A DNA stretch of 64,000 nucleotides, taken from contig NC_135559.1 of the NCBI RefSeq assembly GCF_964340395.1, forward strand, positions 19,475,150 through 19,539,149. The letters are read 5' to 3'. The notes below the pieces were generated by a model. The model searched no databases, was not told the DNA's origin, and saw only the letters and a list, made by a program, of their open reading frames with translations. This DNA comes from Glandiceps talaboti (Eukaryota; Hemichordata; Enteropneusta; Spengelidae). This document shows positions 1-11,420 of this stretch, piece by piece; the first letter of the stretch is position 1, and every line of letters begins with the position of its first letter. The position numbers and the translations under genes were made by a program.

Positions 1-212
1 GACCAAAAAGACACATTTATAGCCCTAAATTGCATATTGCTGATGGGCTCATCATGTTATGAACAATTCTTAATCTAAACACCTCTAAGAATGTTCCCAA
101 CAAATTTCAGACGGTTTTGCCCTTTAAACAATTTCCAAACTAGACACCCGCAGAGGCAATATACCCACAAAATATCATGGCAATTGGTCCAGTAGTTTTT
201 GAGTTTAAGTCG

Positions 213-215
<3 letters not shown>

Positions 216-255
<40 letters not shown>
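216..255. repeat. (CA)n microsatellite
   Basis: About 20 uninterrupted CA dinucleotides. The surrounding 1-760 shows no exon or recognisable element on either strand. It is presumably intron or 3' part of the minus-strand VWDE-like gene that leaves the window here. Confidence 0.95.
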
Positions 256-257
<2 letters not shown>

Positions 258-760
258 CCACACACCGGGCGATCCCTGTACTCAGTTCAGTTGTGCTAAA
301 AATGGCGTCTGACGGCTATGCAAAGTACGTAATCACGTGACATGTCATGTGGTCAAGCTTAGATTTGATCTGCTGGTCAGATTATGCTGTGGTTTCTAAA
401 CGATGATTATAGATCCTTGTGATGTACATGTAATATTAAATTTATTTTTAACAAGCAAGTAAACCTTGTCTCAATATGACATTTCCCCCACCCATGGTAA
501 GCACTTTCTTGAAAAGAAGGATATGTAAGAAACCATTTCGTGGCATAAAATATGTACAGCCACCTTATTTTATTATTCAGTTATGCAAAATATTTTTAAT
601 CAGCAGAAATAAGAATATACCCATTTTTGTTGTTTTGTCGACCAGAGTATGTATATTCCATTTTTTTCAACTTGGGTCGTGCATGGTATAATCATGAATA
701 CTCGTGTATATTAATGTCATCGACTTATACAACGAATTGACAATATGAAATAAAACTCAC

Positions 761-1084
761 CACTACATTTCCGGGATTATAACCAGTGAAGTACAATGGA
801 TTGGTTCCATCTATCGGTGTAAGATCTAAAATGAAGTCTTCGTTACCAAGTTCCTGCATATTAGGACGATACACTACAGATATCGGTTTGACTTCACCAA
901 CTGTGTAGTCTTTATAAAATGTGACTTCACAGTCATCAATACCAGCCTTAGGGTTTGCTTGAATACCAACGTCAACTTTACATTTCGCTGCTGTATTATC
1001 ACATACAATTGGAAGTGTTGAAGAAATGTATATCGTTTCAGATTTTCCAATATTTTCTTGCATGTACAGAACATTTGGCTCTAC
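761..1084 (-). CDS. VWDE-like gene, last exon in window
   Basis: This 324-nt exon encodes 108 codons in phase 0 at both ends. On the minus strand it is bounded by an acceptor (ACAACACAG before 1084) and a perfect donor (GTGAGT after 761). It begins VEPNVLYMQENIGKSE and has two cysteines, in IVCDN and DDCEV. It continues in frame from the exon at 6118-6204. Sequence of this type follows the D8C module in proteins of the von Willebrand factor D and EGF domain (VWDE) family, which are secreted or membrane-anchored extracellular proteins. The D8C exon of the same chain is the main support. The following exons, expected to hold the VWD domain and EGF repeats, lie outside the window. The family call is established knowledge plus inference; the splice structure is read directly. 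Confidence 0.75.
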
Positions 1085-1494
1085 CTGTGTTGTAATATTT
1101 TGAGAAAAAAAAATGTTTCCTTTCATTGCTTATTGTTAGAAGTATTGCTTAGGGAGTGTACATGTTTTACCTTTCAAAGAAGAAAAAAATGTTTCCTGTT
1201 ATTGCAGTCTGTGATGACACTGAGAGTGGACTTCGGGTATTTCATCTTGTTTTTGACTATTCTGCCTTTTTGGGGGTCGTTTCAATTGAATTACTCTATG
1301 ATGGTACAGAGTACAAGTGAATATGTTTGTGCAAAACTAGTTTGTGATTACACATACTTTGTGTCGATGTTTGGGGGTTGGGGATGCCATAGCCTGGAAT
1401 CCATGCGGATTGGATTTTTTACATTCGTCTTTCCAATCGATGCAAGATTGATGTATTATGTCATCATATGAGATCCCAGCCCTATGGCATTCTC

Positions 1495-2186
1495 ACACTA
1501 TCTGAGACACGTCTTGACAGCTCCGTCATCACATTTAGATGTGTGGATATGTGACATACAGAAGAGATAGTCCAACCCATGGGCAAAGGGTGCACGCTTC
1601 CAAATCGTTACGAACTGGAAATAGAGCGGACTTGCAGATAGATGGTGTTGAATGTCTATGGATTCAACTAGACATCCACAGGTCAAAATCCTGTCTGATT
1701 GGAAACTTCTATCGCCCTCCTTCAGCTACATGACTATCTTCAACATGTGAAAAAAAATGCCTTTCGACGGCTGGCGATGAAGGCAAGATTCTCTATATTC
1801 TTGGGGACTTCATATTGATTTAAAAACAAACAAACAAAACAAAGGGTTTCGCAAAACGTCTCACTAATTTCAGTAAGGTTTTTCAATTAAGAAATATAGT
1901 GAAATACGTCACCCGTGTAACCGATAGCTCAAAAACTCTTATTTATTTAATTCTGTGTAATATTAAGCTCATACATCTACAGCCGTAGTTCTTTCCACCA
2001 ATCTGAGCGACCATCGTGTGGTGTATGCCGTTCGTAAAATACAGAAATTATACTCTGCACCAAAACAGATAAAATAATTTCGATGCAGAGGAGTTCTGTG
2101 ATGAAGTTTGCAATATTCCCTGGCAGAAAATCGTAATTCATGACATTCTAAATGACGCTTGGGGCACGTGGAATGATAATCCATTC
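1495..2186 (+). pseudogene. Decayed CR1-like endonuclease fragment
   Basis: Several short reading stretches in different frames together match the apurinic-type endonuclease domain of a CR1/Jockey-like retrotransposon. VECLWIQLDIHRSKS, then IGNFYRPPSA (about 1645-1732), form the central endonuclease strand. An ILGDF-like stretch follows near 1800. RVTDSSKTLIYLIL (about 1915-1960) and TNLSDHRVVYAV (about 1998-2035) match the C-terminal HTLDL...SDH region. EEFCDEVCNIPW continues into the linker before the reverse transcriptase, which is absent. Stops and frameshifts are numerous. It lies antisense in an intron of the VWDE-like gene and ends where a TCTG-linked repeat begins. Confidence 0.7.
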
Positions 2187-2375
2187 CGTAAGGAAGGATA
2201 TATATGAGGGGAGAAAAGTCTGTCTGTCTGTTTGTCTCACCAATTTCTAAAAAACGGCTGGCTCAATTCAAACGAAATTTGGTACACATGTTTCGTAGGG
2301 TAATGGCAAGAACCGATTAGGTTTTGTAAACATCCCATGAACATTAATGAGCAATTTACTTAAAGGTGATTCAAA
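2187..2375 (+). repeat. TCTG-linked dispersed repeat, copy 1
   Basis: A GGAAGGATATAT leader and a short (TCTG)n run are followed by a conserved tract: a TTTCTAAAAAACGGCTGG core, AAATTTGGTACACATG, AATGGCAAGAACCGATTAGG, then CATGAATATTAATGAGCAATTTA. The same order recurs at 11166-11420 and 51265-51430, with the 5' part only at 46895-47008 and 62570-62660. The repeat therefore couples a microsatellite to a unique 3' sequence. No terminal inverted repeats or coding capacity were seen, so the class is unknown. Confidence 0.75.
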
Positions 2376-3340
2376 ATGCTCACATTCACTTTTGCTAATT
2401 TGCTAGACTACATGTTTGTGAAATGCATTCTGGTTTTAAAACTTTTCAAAAGCGTCTGCAAACACCTTAAAATGACCTTTTTTCAGTCACTTCCCTTCGG
2501 ATTTACTTCGAGAGTTTTCGGGTATTTCCGGTCCCACCTAGACCACGGGATTTTATGACGTCATAGAGAGACATGGTTAGCACGTAGCCTATGACGAGCG
2601 TAGTCAACAGGTGAATAAAACTCAACAGCATTGTGAAAAAAATACATTGCTGGTGGTTGTAATAGACATCAGTAAACAAAAACTGCACTCTACATGTCTT
2701 ATTAACCAACATTTACCGATATTTACTCACACTTTCTCACTAATTGCCAGTGTCTGTGGGTATAAATGCTAAAATATTATCTCCCCATATTATGGCAAAA
2801 TAAATCAAAACGGCGAGACTAGATATATATAAACACTTGTAATGTCGCTCGCGTGTTTCAATTTATTTATCTGAATTTTTTAATTATTTGCCGAGGAGAA
2901 GCATTACAATATCTTCGACAGGCATGGCGTCGACAGCATATTATAGCCCACTATACTCGACTATACTAACTGATGTCGCCTTTTGAACGGCGCATTTAGC
3001 AACAAAGTAAACATATTTATCTTTAATAAATATACTAGCTATTAGATTGCCATATTATCGGCAATAAAAGGTGTGCCAAACTATAAGAAATCTGAAATGA
3101 GTGTGATATCAATCTATTTACGTGGTGGAAGAGGTGTAGTGGCTTTTTGAAATGAAATTATTCACATTTACAGGGATACGCATACAGACATACATACATT
3201 TACCCATGCATACAGAACAAATGTATAAATTGGTACTGGTATCATTTGAACATAATGAATTTTAGCTCTATATCTGTGATTTTTGAGGTCCCAGTAATAG
3301 TTAGTTGTCGAAAAACTTTTTTAAATGTCCGTTACTGATT
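2376..3340. other. Intronic stretch without recognised features
   Basis: AT-rich sequence between the TCTG-linked repeat and the Mutator-like fragment. No coding stretch longer than about 70 codons looks protein-like, and no clear repeat border was seen. It lies in the intron between exons 6118-6204 and 761-1084 of the VWDE-like gene. Confidence 0.5.
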
Positions 3341-3702
3341 CTCAGTACATGAAAGCTTGACTCGACTCCACTCTGCTTTTGCGATCCCCTATACCCGCGA
3401 TATGTTATGTTCTATGGCAAATAATAAACACAATTCAAACTGTCGTAACATCGCTAGTATGCAGAACGTTTACATACTTTATGGTAAGCATGATACCGAT
3501 CTATACTTTGATTCTATACAACTGGTTACGGCGGCAATATCCTTTATGTAACACTCAGTTCAAGATTTCTGTGATGCACGCTGCAATGAGGTGAATTTCC
3601 ATGGCTCTCAAGTTCGTTTGGTTTCTCAAAATATAAAATTCAGATCTGGACAGAAACTTATCGATACATATACATACCTTTTATACAAGCAACCCGAATA
3701 CT

Positions 3703-4092
3703 TTGAACGGTTTAGAACAAAGCCAATCAAGGGAAGAACTACTACTTAAATGTGCCCATGGTGGTACTCAAAATACAAATGAATCATTCCACAATCTAAT
3801 TTGGGAAAGATGTCCAAAAGTAACTTTTGTTGGCAGATGCAGACTAGAACTTGCTGATGCTGATGCGACCATTGTGTATAATGATGGAGAACGGGGACGA
3901 CTGTTAATTTTTCCAACATTAGGTTTCCCTCCTGGTTTTTACACTGAAAGAGCACTCATGGCATTAGACAAAAAAAGAATTCAGAATGCATATGTAGCAG
4001 GAAGGGGTGATGTTATAGCAGCCAGACAGCAAAGGGCTAACAGGGCTTTAGCGCAGAGGAATGATCCAAATTATTTAGCAGGAGGTTTTTAA
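3703..4092 (+). pseudogene. C-terminus of Mutator-like transposase-family protein
   Basis: An open frame of about 129 codons ends at TAA 4090-4092 and has no ATG at its beginning. It contains CAHGGTQNTNESFHNLIW, then ERCPKVTFVGR and a stretch resembling AxADATIVYNDG. The pattern C-x-x-G-x-T-Q-N-x-N-E-(S/A)-x-x-x-x-W-x-x-x-P-K-x-x-F-x-G marks the C-terminal part of invertebrate proteins usually labelled Mutator-like transposase-domain proteins. The catalytic part should lie upstream. The 350 bp before it show only short shifted stretches with no clear catalytic motif, so this is a truncated copy. It sits antisense in a VWDE-like gene intron. The family name is recalled, not searched. Confidence 0.55.
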
Positions 4093-5470
4093 TGATTTTT
4101 TCTTCCTAATTAACAATGACAATAACTTGCAAGTATGCTTATTTCTCAAGGTATATTTATTTAATGGAATTGAATTGTTTTTATATCATAATTTTGTTAA
4201 AATATGTAAGAAAAAATAGAACATGTGTTCATTGCATGGTAAATATTTGTCGGCCATTTTTAAACCCTTGATTTCTCAGAATGAACATTTCATCATACTA
4301 CCGACACTGCTATTTGCAATATTCTAAAAACTGTCAGGGCAATTTCAATGAAATTTTCAACAATGATAACTAACATTGCACTGACGAGAATGGACTACTC
4401 TTGACAAAATCCAACCTAACATTTTTACACAGGTCAAAGAAATGTAATTCATGAATTCTAATTTTGAGTATTTTTGTATAATCATCAATATCTTTAGAAA
4501 TAATGAGAGTTGTCAATAATTAATAGTCTATATTCTGGGAGACTGTTATTAGGAGCTCTCTGTAAAATTTCAAAGAGATCAGACACTCAGAATTTGAGAT
4601 ATCTTGAAAATACTATTTGTAATATTTTTGTCTGGCGGTCATGTTGATCATGTGATAAATATGCAAATTAGGTATTGTTGCAGATTTTTTCATTTTCTTA
4701 AAACAATTTAGTGATTAATTATCCCACTTGTTTCTATCCAAGTGTTCTATGTTTAACTACATTGACATTACAGAGGCTCAAATTTGGTGAGTTTTTAGTG
4801 AATGATAGGCTTACAATGTGCTCCTCAGATTTGAACAAAACAACAATTTTTGTTGTATAAAGGGCTTGAAATTTATTCTCTTAGCTGTAATACAGCCTTT
4901 ACTTACCAAGATATGATTTCTTGGACCTGAAATAAACAGGAATTTGTAAATAACTCTTCTCTGTACCTTTTATGTGAATTTGCCTGTAGCTGCTGATGAA
5001 TGTAATTTGCATGTAATTTACATATGCAAATGAGATATTTTTTAACTTGAAAATGTTTATTAGAATTTCGGCTATAGTGTTACCAAATTTTAACAGCCTG
5101 TGATAACTGGTAACAAATTTTAAGTGGATTTAAGTAGGGGTAAAAATGACAAAAAATGATGGTGTAGCCTTGCCTTAATACGAATAAATGCACGCGTTCT
5201 GGCAGTAAACTCGCCCTTAGTATCGAAAGATTTATATTTAAAAAAAGAGAGAGGAATTTTAATTTCGATGAAAAAATAAAGAAGAGATGGTATGGATTTA
5301 TCTTGACGAATTCTCCAGCAAGAATTTTCGGTAGAAAGCTGGAAGTTGAAGCTAATCTGGTTTGACCGACCTTCTCTTCATGCATGCTTTCAGAAACAGA
5401 AATACGCGCGCGACTATCGAGAAAAGTAACCAGATTTAAACTGAATGCCTCCCGTAAGGGAATCACTAAT
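4093..5470. other. AT-rich 3' flank of the Mutator-like fragment
   Basis: No gene is seen. Several TATGCAAAT-type motifs occur (near 4662, 5022 and 5471), announcing the minisatellite family that follows. The long AT-rich stretch could be the 3' part of the same transposon, but no terminal inverted repeat was recognised. Confidence 0.4.
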
Positions 5471-5790
5471 TATGCAAATAACTCATTAAACTAAACTAAA
5501 CTATGGTAACAGGCTTTGTTTTTGGACAAGCGTGCTTTCTTAGGTTAATGTATGTGCCAAATTATACGGAATTTGAAGAGTGCATGATACTGCTTAATTA
5601 CTGAATATCGTTCATTATTCAAAATACTCATTAAAGCCAATAAAGGTAAAAGTTGTAGGAACAAACTTCATCGGACAGGTGCGTATTGTTATGGTTGATA
5701 TATGTACCATATTATACGAAATTTGAAGCTTGCATTTTTAAGATACATCCTAGTTACCTAAAATCATTAATTATGCAAATTTGTCATTAA
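5471..5790 (+). repeat. ATGCAAAT minisatellite, short block
   Basis: Two to three degenerate units of roughly 130-170 bp share this order: AGGCTTTxTTxxACA, then GTATGTACCAAATTATACGAAA, TTTGAAGCTTGCATT, AAGATACATCCTAGTTACC, and ATTATGCAAATxxxTCATTAAA. The larger array of the same family is at 9790-11165. Confidence 0.75.
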
Positions 5791-6117
5791 AACTGACTGT
5801 ATAAAGCAATGACTATAGGTATTTTGGCCATAAATCGACACGTTTGTCTTCTAAAAGCATGAACATACCGTAGTATTGACGTAGAAGTTTACTCACTTGT
5901 GTTTTAGACTTGGGCAAACATTTTGTAATCATGTCATCACCACGCATGCGCTCTTAAGAGAAAATCGTGAGCAGAATGCTCACGTTCAGTCGCACACATG
6001 AGGAAAAATTAACCCGTGGCCAAAATTATCAAACACGTTCGATATTTGGCTCAGGGCCATGAATGACCAAAATACGTGAATATATGCCGGCACACGAGAG
6101 GAATAAACCTTGATTAC

Positions 6118-6204
6118 CTTTATTCCTAAGAATAATTCTGGACTCAGTCTTTCATCACTGGTAATGTCTTCACCGGTGTAGTATGAGATCACTTGACACT
6201 GAAC
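6118..6204 (-). CDS. VWDE-like gene, 29-codon exon
   Basis: This 87-nt, phase 0-0 exon has an acceptor TTTTGATTGTAG before 6204 and a donor GTAATC after 6118. The peptide starts VQCQVISYYTGE and ends SPELFLGIK. In VWDE proteins a short C-x-V-x-(A/S) segment ending in a FxxGI(K) motif joins the first globular segment to the next, which fits this position. It links in frame LGQT of exon 8971-9260 to VEPN of exon 761-1084. Its small size and the conserved GIK ending make chance unlikely. Confidence 0.75.
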
Positions 6205-8970
6205 CTACAATCAAAAGATAATGTAAAGAACATGGGGACTATGAGACTTTAGCAATTAAACTGTAATGCCATATGAGCTTGCAAATGCTCAAAGTAATAT
6301 ATACATGTATATGCAAACACAAACCCATGGCGTAGCAAAGGTCCTTCTGAGAGTCACAATCTTCTTTTTAGGGACTGGTCATTTTCGGGGTGGGTGGGTG
6401 GGGGGGGGGTCGGATTGGTAAGTGGGTGGGAGTCACTCTGTTTTCTGAAAGTAGGAGTGGGTAGTTATCTGCTTTGAACATGTTAAATGGGGATGGGGCG
6501 TTACAGTGTGTTGGATTGTGATGGAATACCCATTCATTTCTACAAAGTGTATGACCTTGTCAAAACTGTGGTATAGACATGTTGCCGGTACCGAGATGCA
6601 TCGCGCGTCTCCCCATACAACACCATGTATTCTGTATGCACAGGATGGGTTGCACGCGCTACTCAGGGGATGGTTGTCACCTGACTGTACCCTGGGCTTA
6701 ACAGTACAATCCTTCTCTGCCGTTGATGACATTTAGTATTTGTTCTATAAATCACTCACAATCAAAGAGGTCAACATGAGATACCGTTGCACCACTCCCA
6801 GTGTGAGGCAATTAGTTGACATTCAGATGCCCTATGCTTTACTGTTACGGTGTTATTAAACTTTTATTTTTTAAATACCAATCCTGCATATAAAGATTAA
6901 TTGCTTATCTTAGATGGCACTTTTATAAATTGTGAAAGTACACGAGTCTTCAACGGAAACATTGCACCCAACATTTCAACTCAGTAATTCCTATTCTAAC
7001 ATTCTGACATACTGTATTTGACATTTGTGCCAAGTTTGGTTGAAATGCGTTGATGCACGCCAGAGTTGTGCATGTGCACTATGGTGATTTATGGCTACTT
7101 GACGTTAAATATAGCTTAAGTCAACATCCCATTAGAAAGCTCGTTAAAAATAACACCCATTAATAATAATGGGTGTAGCCACAAAAATGAGGTTTCTATA
7201 CATAAAACATCTAGCAGTCATATGCAAAATGTAAAATTTACAATAAGAATAGCTCCGCTGTATTTTTTTGTTCTCTTTTTTGTAACATATGTAGAAGTGG
7301 TTCTGCTGTTCAGCTCTTCCATGCAGTTTTGTTTTAGTAAAGTAATAATGTGATTAGTGGTTTCAGGTTCCATATGAAGACTCACACACACTATTGAACA
7401 CATTTCACACAGAAAATGGTAATATATTGTACCTTTTTAAGTTATAGTCACCATTTTACAAAAATTCTAATTCTATTTTTACTCCTAAGTTGAGCTTCAT
7501 CAACTGTGCATAACAATGTCAACTACAGGCTCCATAGAATAACAGACTGTCTATGATTGAATAAATAATCATGATCACACCATACGATCGGAAATCCTGT
7601 CATTTGTGACATTTTGATTCAAATTAAACAAAAATGTAAACATTCCTACACTCCGAACACTGTCAGAAGTGTTGCAACTCAACCTAGAACACTTTTTCGA
7701 GGGTATTCACTTTACAATGTCATCAACCTACAGCCCAGCATAGCTGCAATGATTGTAGGGTTTGTTGTGATTTTGATGTTCTGATGATTAAAGTGGAAGT
7801 AAATGCCACTGATTCAGATCAGAATGCTTGCATGGATTCTTCTGCTAGATTACTCTTTACCTACAAAAAAATCGGACATTTCCTAACTTCAACATTAATA
7901 ATGGAGCTTTCAACATCCAAGAAATGTTCAGAGATACCCCAAATCGCATCAAAATCGGCAAATGTAGCAAGCACTTTGAAATGAGTAGTATGCTGACATC
8001 GCAATATGATCACAAATCCTGTTATTTGGAATATTTTGATTCACATTTTAAACGAAAATTCCTTACAACTCAACCTACCAAACTTCGTTCAATATCTCTT
8101 TGAAAAATCAAACATTTCAAGGGTATTTACATGATTAACTTTACGTTTCCAGGTGTTTGCATTTATGCTGATGTCTGCAATCCTATATCCAACAGACATT
8201 TGTCGTTGAGGGCGTACGATGGTAGCATTCAATAGCATTTTACATTGATTGTTGTCTGCCCTTAATGGTGTCGTTTGAAAAGTGGCTCTATACTTCAGCC
8301 TAGTGTGCTGATATCCAAAATGGCATCAGTCACAATGTGCATGCTTTATCAAATTCAATAGTTCAAAAAAAAAATAAAAAAAATAAAAAATAGAAAAGGA
8401 CATATAACGACTGAAGTTAATACATCTTCGTAAGCTACCCTCAGGGTATCTTCATACTAGAAATCAAAGCGATCTAACTAGTAGTATTTGACAACTTGAA
8501 TATCATTTTGACAAAAAACAAAACAAAAAAAACCCCCTGAAAATGGCACAGATCACCTTGGCATGAACAAACCTGAATAGCCCCCTCCCCCCCCCCGGAG
8601 GGGCATATTCACCAAATATCAAAGTATTCTGACTGTTCAACCTAATAATCAACCTAACCCTTAAGGTCCTCTCATCTGTTGCTGACAGTGGAGCTAAAAA
8701 GGTTCCATTCGACAGTTAATCTCCATTCGACCGTTCAAAAAGGAAAGCTTCAATAAAATATGCGTTTTAGTTTTAATACGACATGCAGATTATGTGTAAA
8801 TTCGTGCATATAAATGAATCATATTTGCCTAACTCAGATTTTTTAAACATGTTTTGCATATGTATTTTCCTAGGCTTTAGCATGTAAAATGACATTTGTG
8901 TGAGCCGTAGTTCTTATATGTTGTCAATAATTGTGTCATTGCCTTACTGTGGTTTAATAATTTGTATTAC
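6205..8970. other. Intron of VWDE-like gene, no gene seen
   Basis: This is the intron between exons 8971-9260 and 6118-6204. It holds a G-rich low-complexity patch (6390-6430), a perfect 9-bp hairpin (7153-7161 with 7168-7176, ACACCCATT/AATGGGTGT), an A-rich patch at 8365-8395 and a C-tract hairpin near 8580-8605. Reading frames here are short and not protein-like. Confidence 0.6.
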
Positions 8971-9260
8971 CGTTTGTCCAAGTGTGTACTGGGCGTTTGG
9001 TTTATCTTGACCGATAGGTTTGAAGTTCTCTATGGTAGATGAAAATTGGAAACCATCTTCAGCTTCAGTAAATGTCTCTTCGAATACAATCTGTCCATCA
9101 ACAAACCATGTAACATTAAAAACTGCGTTTAATTCTCCCGTTTCACCTTCGAATCTACAGTATAATATTGGTATCTGCATATCTTGGATGAAGACATCAT
9201 TCCAGACATCCTTAAATCCGACAGTTATTTCAGGGGGTACAGGAATTTTGGGATATGCGT
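8971..9260 (-). CDS. VWDE-like gene, 97-residue exon
   Basis: This 290-nt exon has an acceptor TTGCATTATAG before 9260 and a donor GTAATA after 8971. It enters in phase 1 (the first two bases complete an Asp codon) and leaves in phase 0. The peptide runs AYPKIPVPPEITVGFKDV, then IPILYCRFEGETGE, then NVTWFVDGQIVFEETF. The C-x-F/C-R-F...V-x-W-F-x-D-G pattern is an Ig-like beta-sandwich strand pair found after the D8C and CPxGQ segments of VWDE-type proteins. It joins the 63-nt exon upstream and the 87-nt exon downstream without breaking the frame. Confidence 0.8.
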
Positions 9261-9789
9261 CTATAATGCAACAAAATTAAGCTAGAATAAATACATAAAC
9301 CACGTGTTTTCTCTTCAGTTATATGTTTGTCAGTAAGTCATACTACTAAACTCTACAACAGTTAGCACTGTATGCTAATTTGTGACAACAGGGGAAGTAA
9401 CAGCAAGGCCTGCTAAATGAATTTGAATGAAATGTACAATAGGTTGTAAATTTAAACGTTCGTCGACGACTGAAAATACTGGAAAATACTTACTGATTAT
9501 CCTTCCATTGCTAATATAATTATCTCTCTAGTGAGGTGTCGTGGACGAATATATTTAACCTTGTAATGATCCTCTTTCAACCGCTAGTCATATTTCCGAA
9601 GCATGGAAGAGAAAGCTGGCATGAGACTCGCAAAAGTTGATTAGTGGTTATGTTTTGTTAATAATGAATGATACGTATGGCAAAAAGAAAGATACACCTT
9701 GCAGTTGCACAGAACCACAGGAACCTCTTTTTGCGATGAATGTTATCACATTCCACTGTAATATGCTTATTAATATGACGTATGAGACA
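9261..9789. other. Intron, no feature recognised
   Basis: AT-rich intronic sequence between the 290-nt exon and the minisatellite array. Nothing coding and no repeat border was seen. Confidence 0.5.
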
Positions 9790-10089
9790 TCTTTAAATTT
9801 GCTTTGTTATGGGTGATGTATATACCACATTAAGTGAAATTTTAAGTTTTCATTCTTAAGATAAGCCTAGTTACCAAATATCAAGTGACCTATTACTATC
9901 AAAAAATTACAACAAACGTGCAATTTCTTATCATCAAAAATAGACCAAATTACATGTCATTTAAAGCCTGTACACTTAATCATTTAAAGACTGTACACTT
10001 AAGATACAGCCTAATTAACGACAATCAGTCATTTATGCAAATTATTCATTACAGCTAAACACTATAAATTTGTTATAAATGAGGAAGGA

Positions 10090-10172
10090 AAAGTAACACC
10101 TTTTAGGATTTGAACACACGTCCCCTAAATAGTAGTCAGAGTGCTCCAACCAGCTGAGCTAACATGCCACCT
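10090..10172 (-). mobile_element. tRNA-derived SINE head (or tRNA pseudogene)
   Basis: On the minus strand the sequence has a good internal RNA polymerase III A box (TAGCTCAGCTGG, 10150-10161) and, at tRNA-like spacing, a B box (GTTCAAATCC, 10107-10116). The anticodon arm does not pair properly, so it is not a functional tRNA. It is most simply the head of a SINE inserted in the minisatellite array. No poly-A or target duplication was identified. Confidence 0.65.
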
Positions 10173-10543
10173 GGTAAAACAATGAGGATCATATATGATG
10201 CAGAGGCTGTTTGGAATAATGTTTGGGTTTGCTATAAATGAAAAATTCACCATAACGTAATTTCAAGTTGTTATAAGAACAATCTTCATCTTCAAAACTA
10301 ATGGGCCTATGTGAGCTTAAATTAAATGTGTGAAGGTGTCTTGAAAAGCCCATACCTAGTTTTGTTCATGAGAATTTGACCGGGCAATAAATAAGCAAAT
10401 TTGATCAACTTTCTGTGTGAAATGTGTTCTATAGTGTGTGTGAATCATCATAAGAAACCACTAACCACTTTGTTACTTTGCTAAAACAAAACTTCATAGT
10501 GGAAGAGCCGAGCAACAGAACCACCTTTACACATGTTACAAAA

Positions 10544-10583
10544 CAACAACACAAACAACAACAACAACAACAACAACAACAAA
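10544..10583. repeat. (CAA)n microsatellite
   Basis: About 13 CAA units with one interruption. Confidence 0.95.
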
Positions 10584-11165
10584 TAGCGGAACTATTCTGA
10601 TCGATAGGTGAATTGTTCATTTACAGGAAACCCCCCAAAAAACTATGTTAACAAACGTCACAGGACATGTGGGCATTACTACTGTTTTAATATATCAGTC
10701 AAATTACATAAAATGTGAAGCCTGGATTCTAAAGATACAGTTTAATTGACAAAAATCATTAATATATGCCAATTATTCATTAAAACTAAAAGCTATGTAA
10801 AAGTCATAGGGGCATATGCGTATTATTATGGTTGATCTATGTATCAAATTATATGTTATTTGAAGCTTGCATCTTAAGATATAGCCTAGTATTAACCGAA
10901 AAATATTAATTATGCAAATTACTTGTTAAACTAAAAGTCTTGCCAACAGGCTTTATAGAACATGTTTGATTATTATGCTCGATGTATGTACCAAATTATA
11001 TGGAATTTGAAGCTTTCATTCTTGAGATATAGCCTAATTACCGAAATCATTAATTATGGAAATTACTCATTTAATGTTACATACTATGCAATCAGGCTTT
11101 ATAAGACACATGTGCTTTGTTATGGTTGATGTATGTACAAAATCTTGCGAAATTTGACGTGCATT

Positions 11166-11420
11166 TTTACATTCTGTAAGGAAGGTTTTACATTCGCGAT
11201 GAAATGTGTGTGTGTGTGTGTCAGTCTGTCTGTCTCTCTGTCTGTCTGTCTGTCTGTCGGTATCACCATTTCCTAAACAAACAGCTTTCCCATTTCAATC
11301 GAAATTTGGTGCACATATTCTTTAGGGAAATGGAAAGAACTGATTAGGTTTTGGTAAACATACCATGAATATTAATGAGCGATTTATGTAACTTAAGTTT
11401 TCGCTAATTAGCTTATAGAT
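11166..11420 (+). repeat. TCTG-linked dispersed repeat, copy 2
   Basis: Same order as the 2187 copy: GTAAGGAAGG leader, (GT)n and (TCTG)n run, ACCATTTCCTAAACAAACAGC, AAATTTGGTGCACAT, GGAAAGAACTGATTAGGTTTTGG, then CATGAATATTAATGAGCGA. It directly follows the last minisatellite unit. The two may belong to one composite element, since a TCTG-linked copy also stands close to other repeats elsewhere in the window. Confidence 0.75.

Larger units (their letters stand above)
9790..11165 (+). repeat. ATGCAAAT-type minisatellite array
   Basis: At least six degenerate units of about 130-150 bp occur. Each has GTTGATxTATGTACCAAATTA, ATTTGAAGCTTGCATTCTTA, AGATATAGCCTAATTACC and AATCATTAATTATGCAAATTACTC. 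Clear units start near 9810, 10650, 10830, 10970 and 11110, with others more decayed. The array is broken by a tRNA-like SINE head (10090-10172) and a (CAA)n run. Most units carry the octamer ATGCAAAT or a one-base variant. Confidence 0.75.

Noticed and set aside
6433-6732. Opposing 99- and 76-codon frames near 6.5 kb as a small gene
   Set aside because: Both are in an intron with a G-rich low-complexity neighbour. Neither has a motif or splice context, and overlapping frames on both strands suggest chance.
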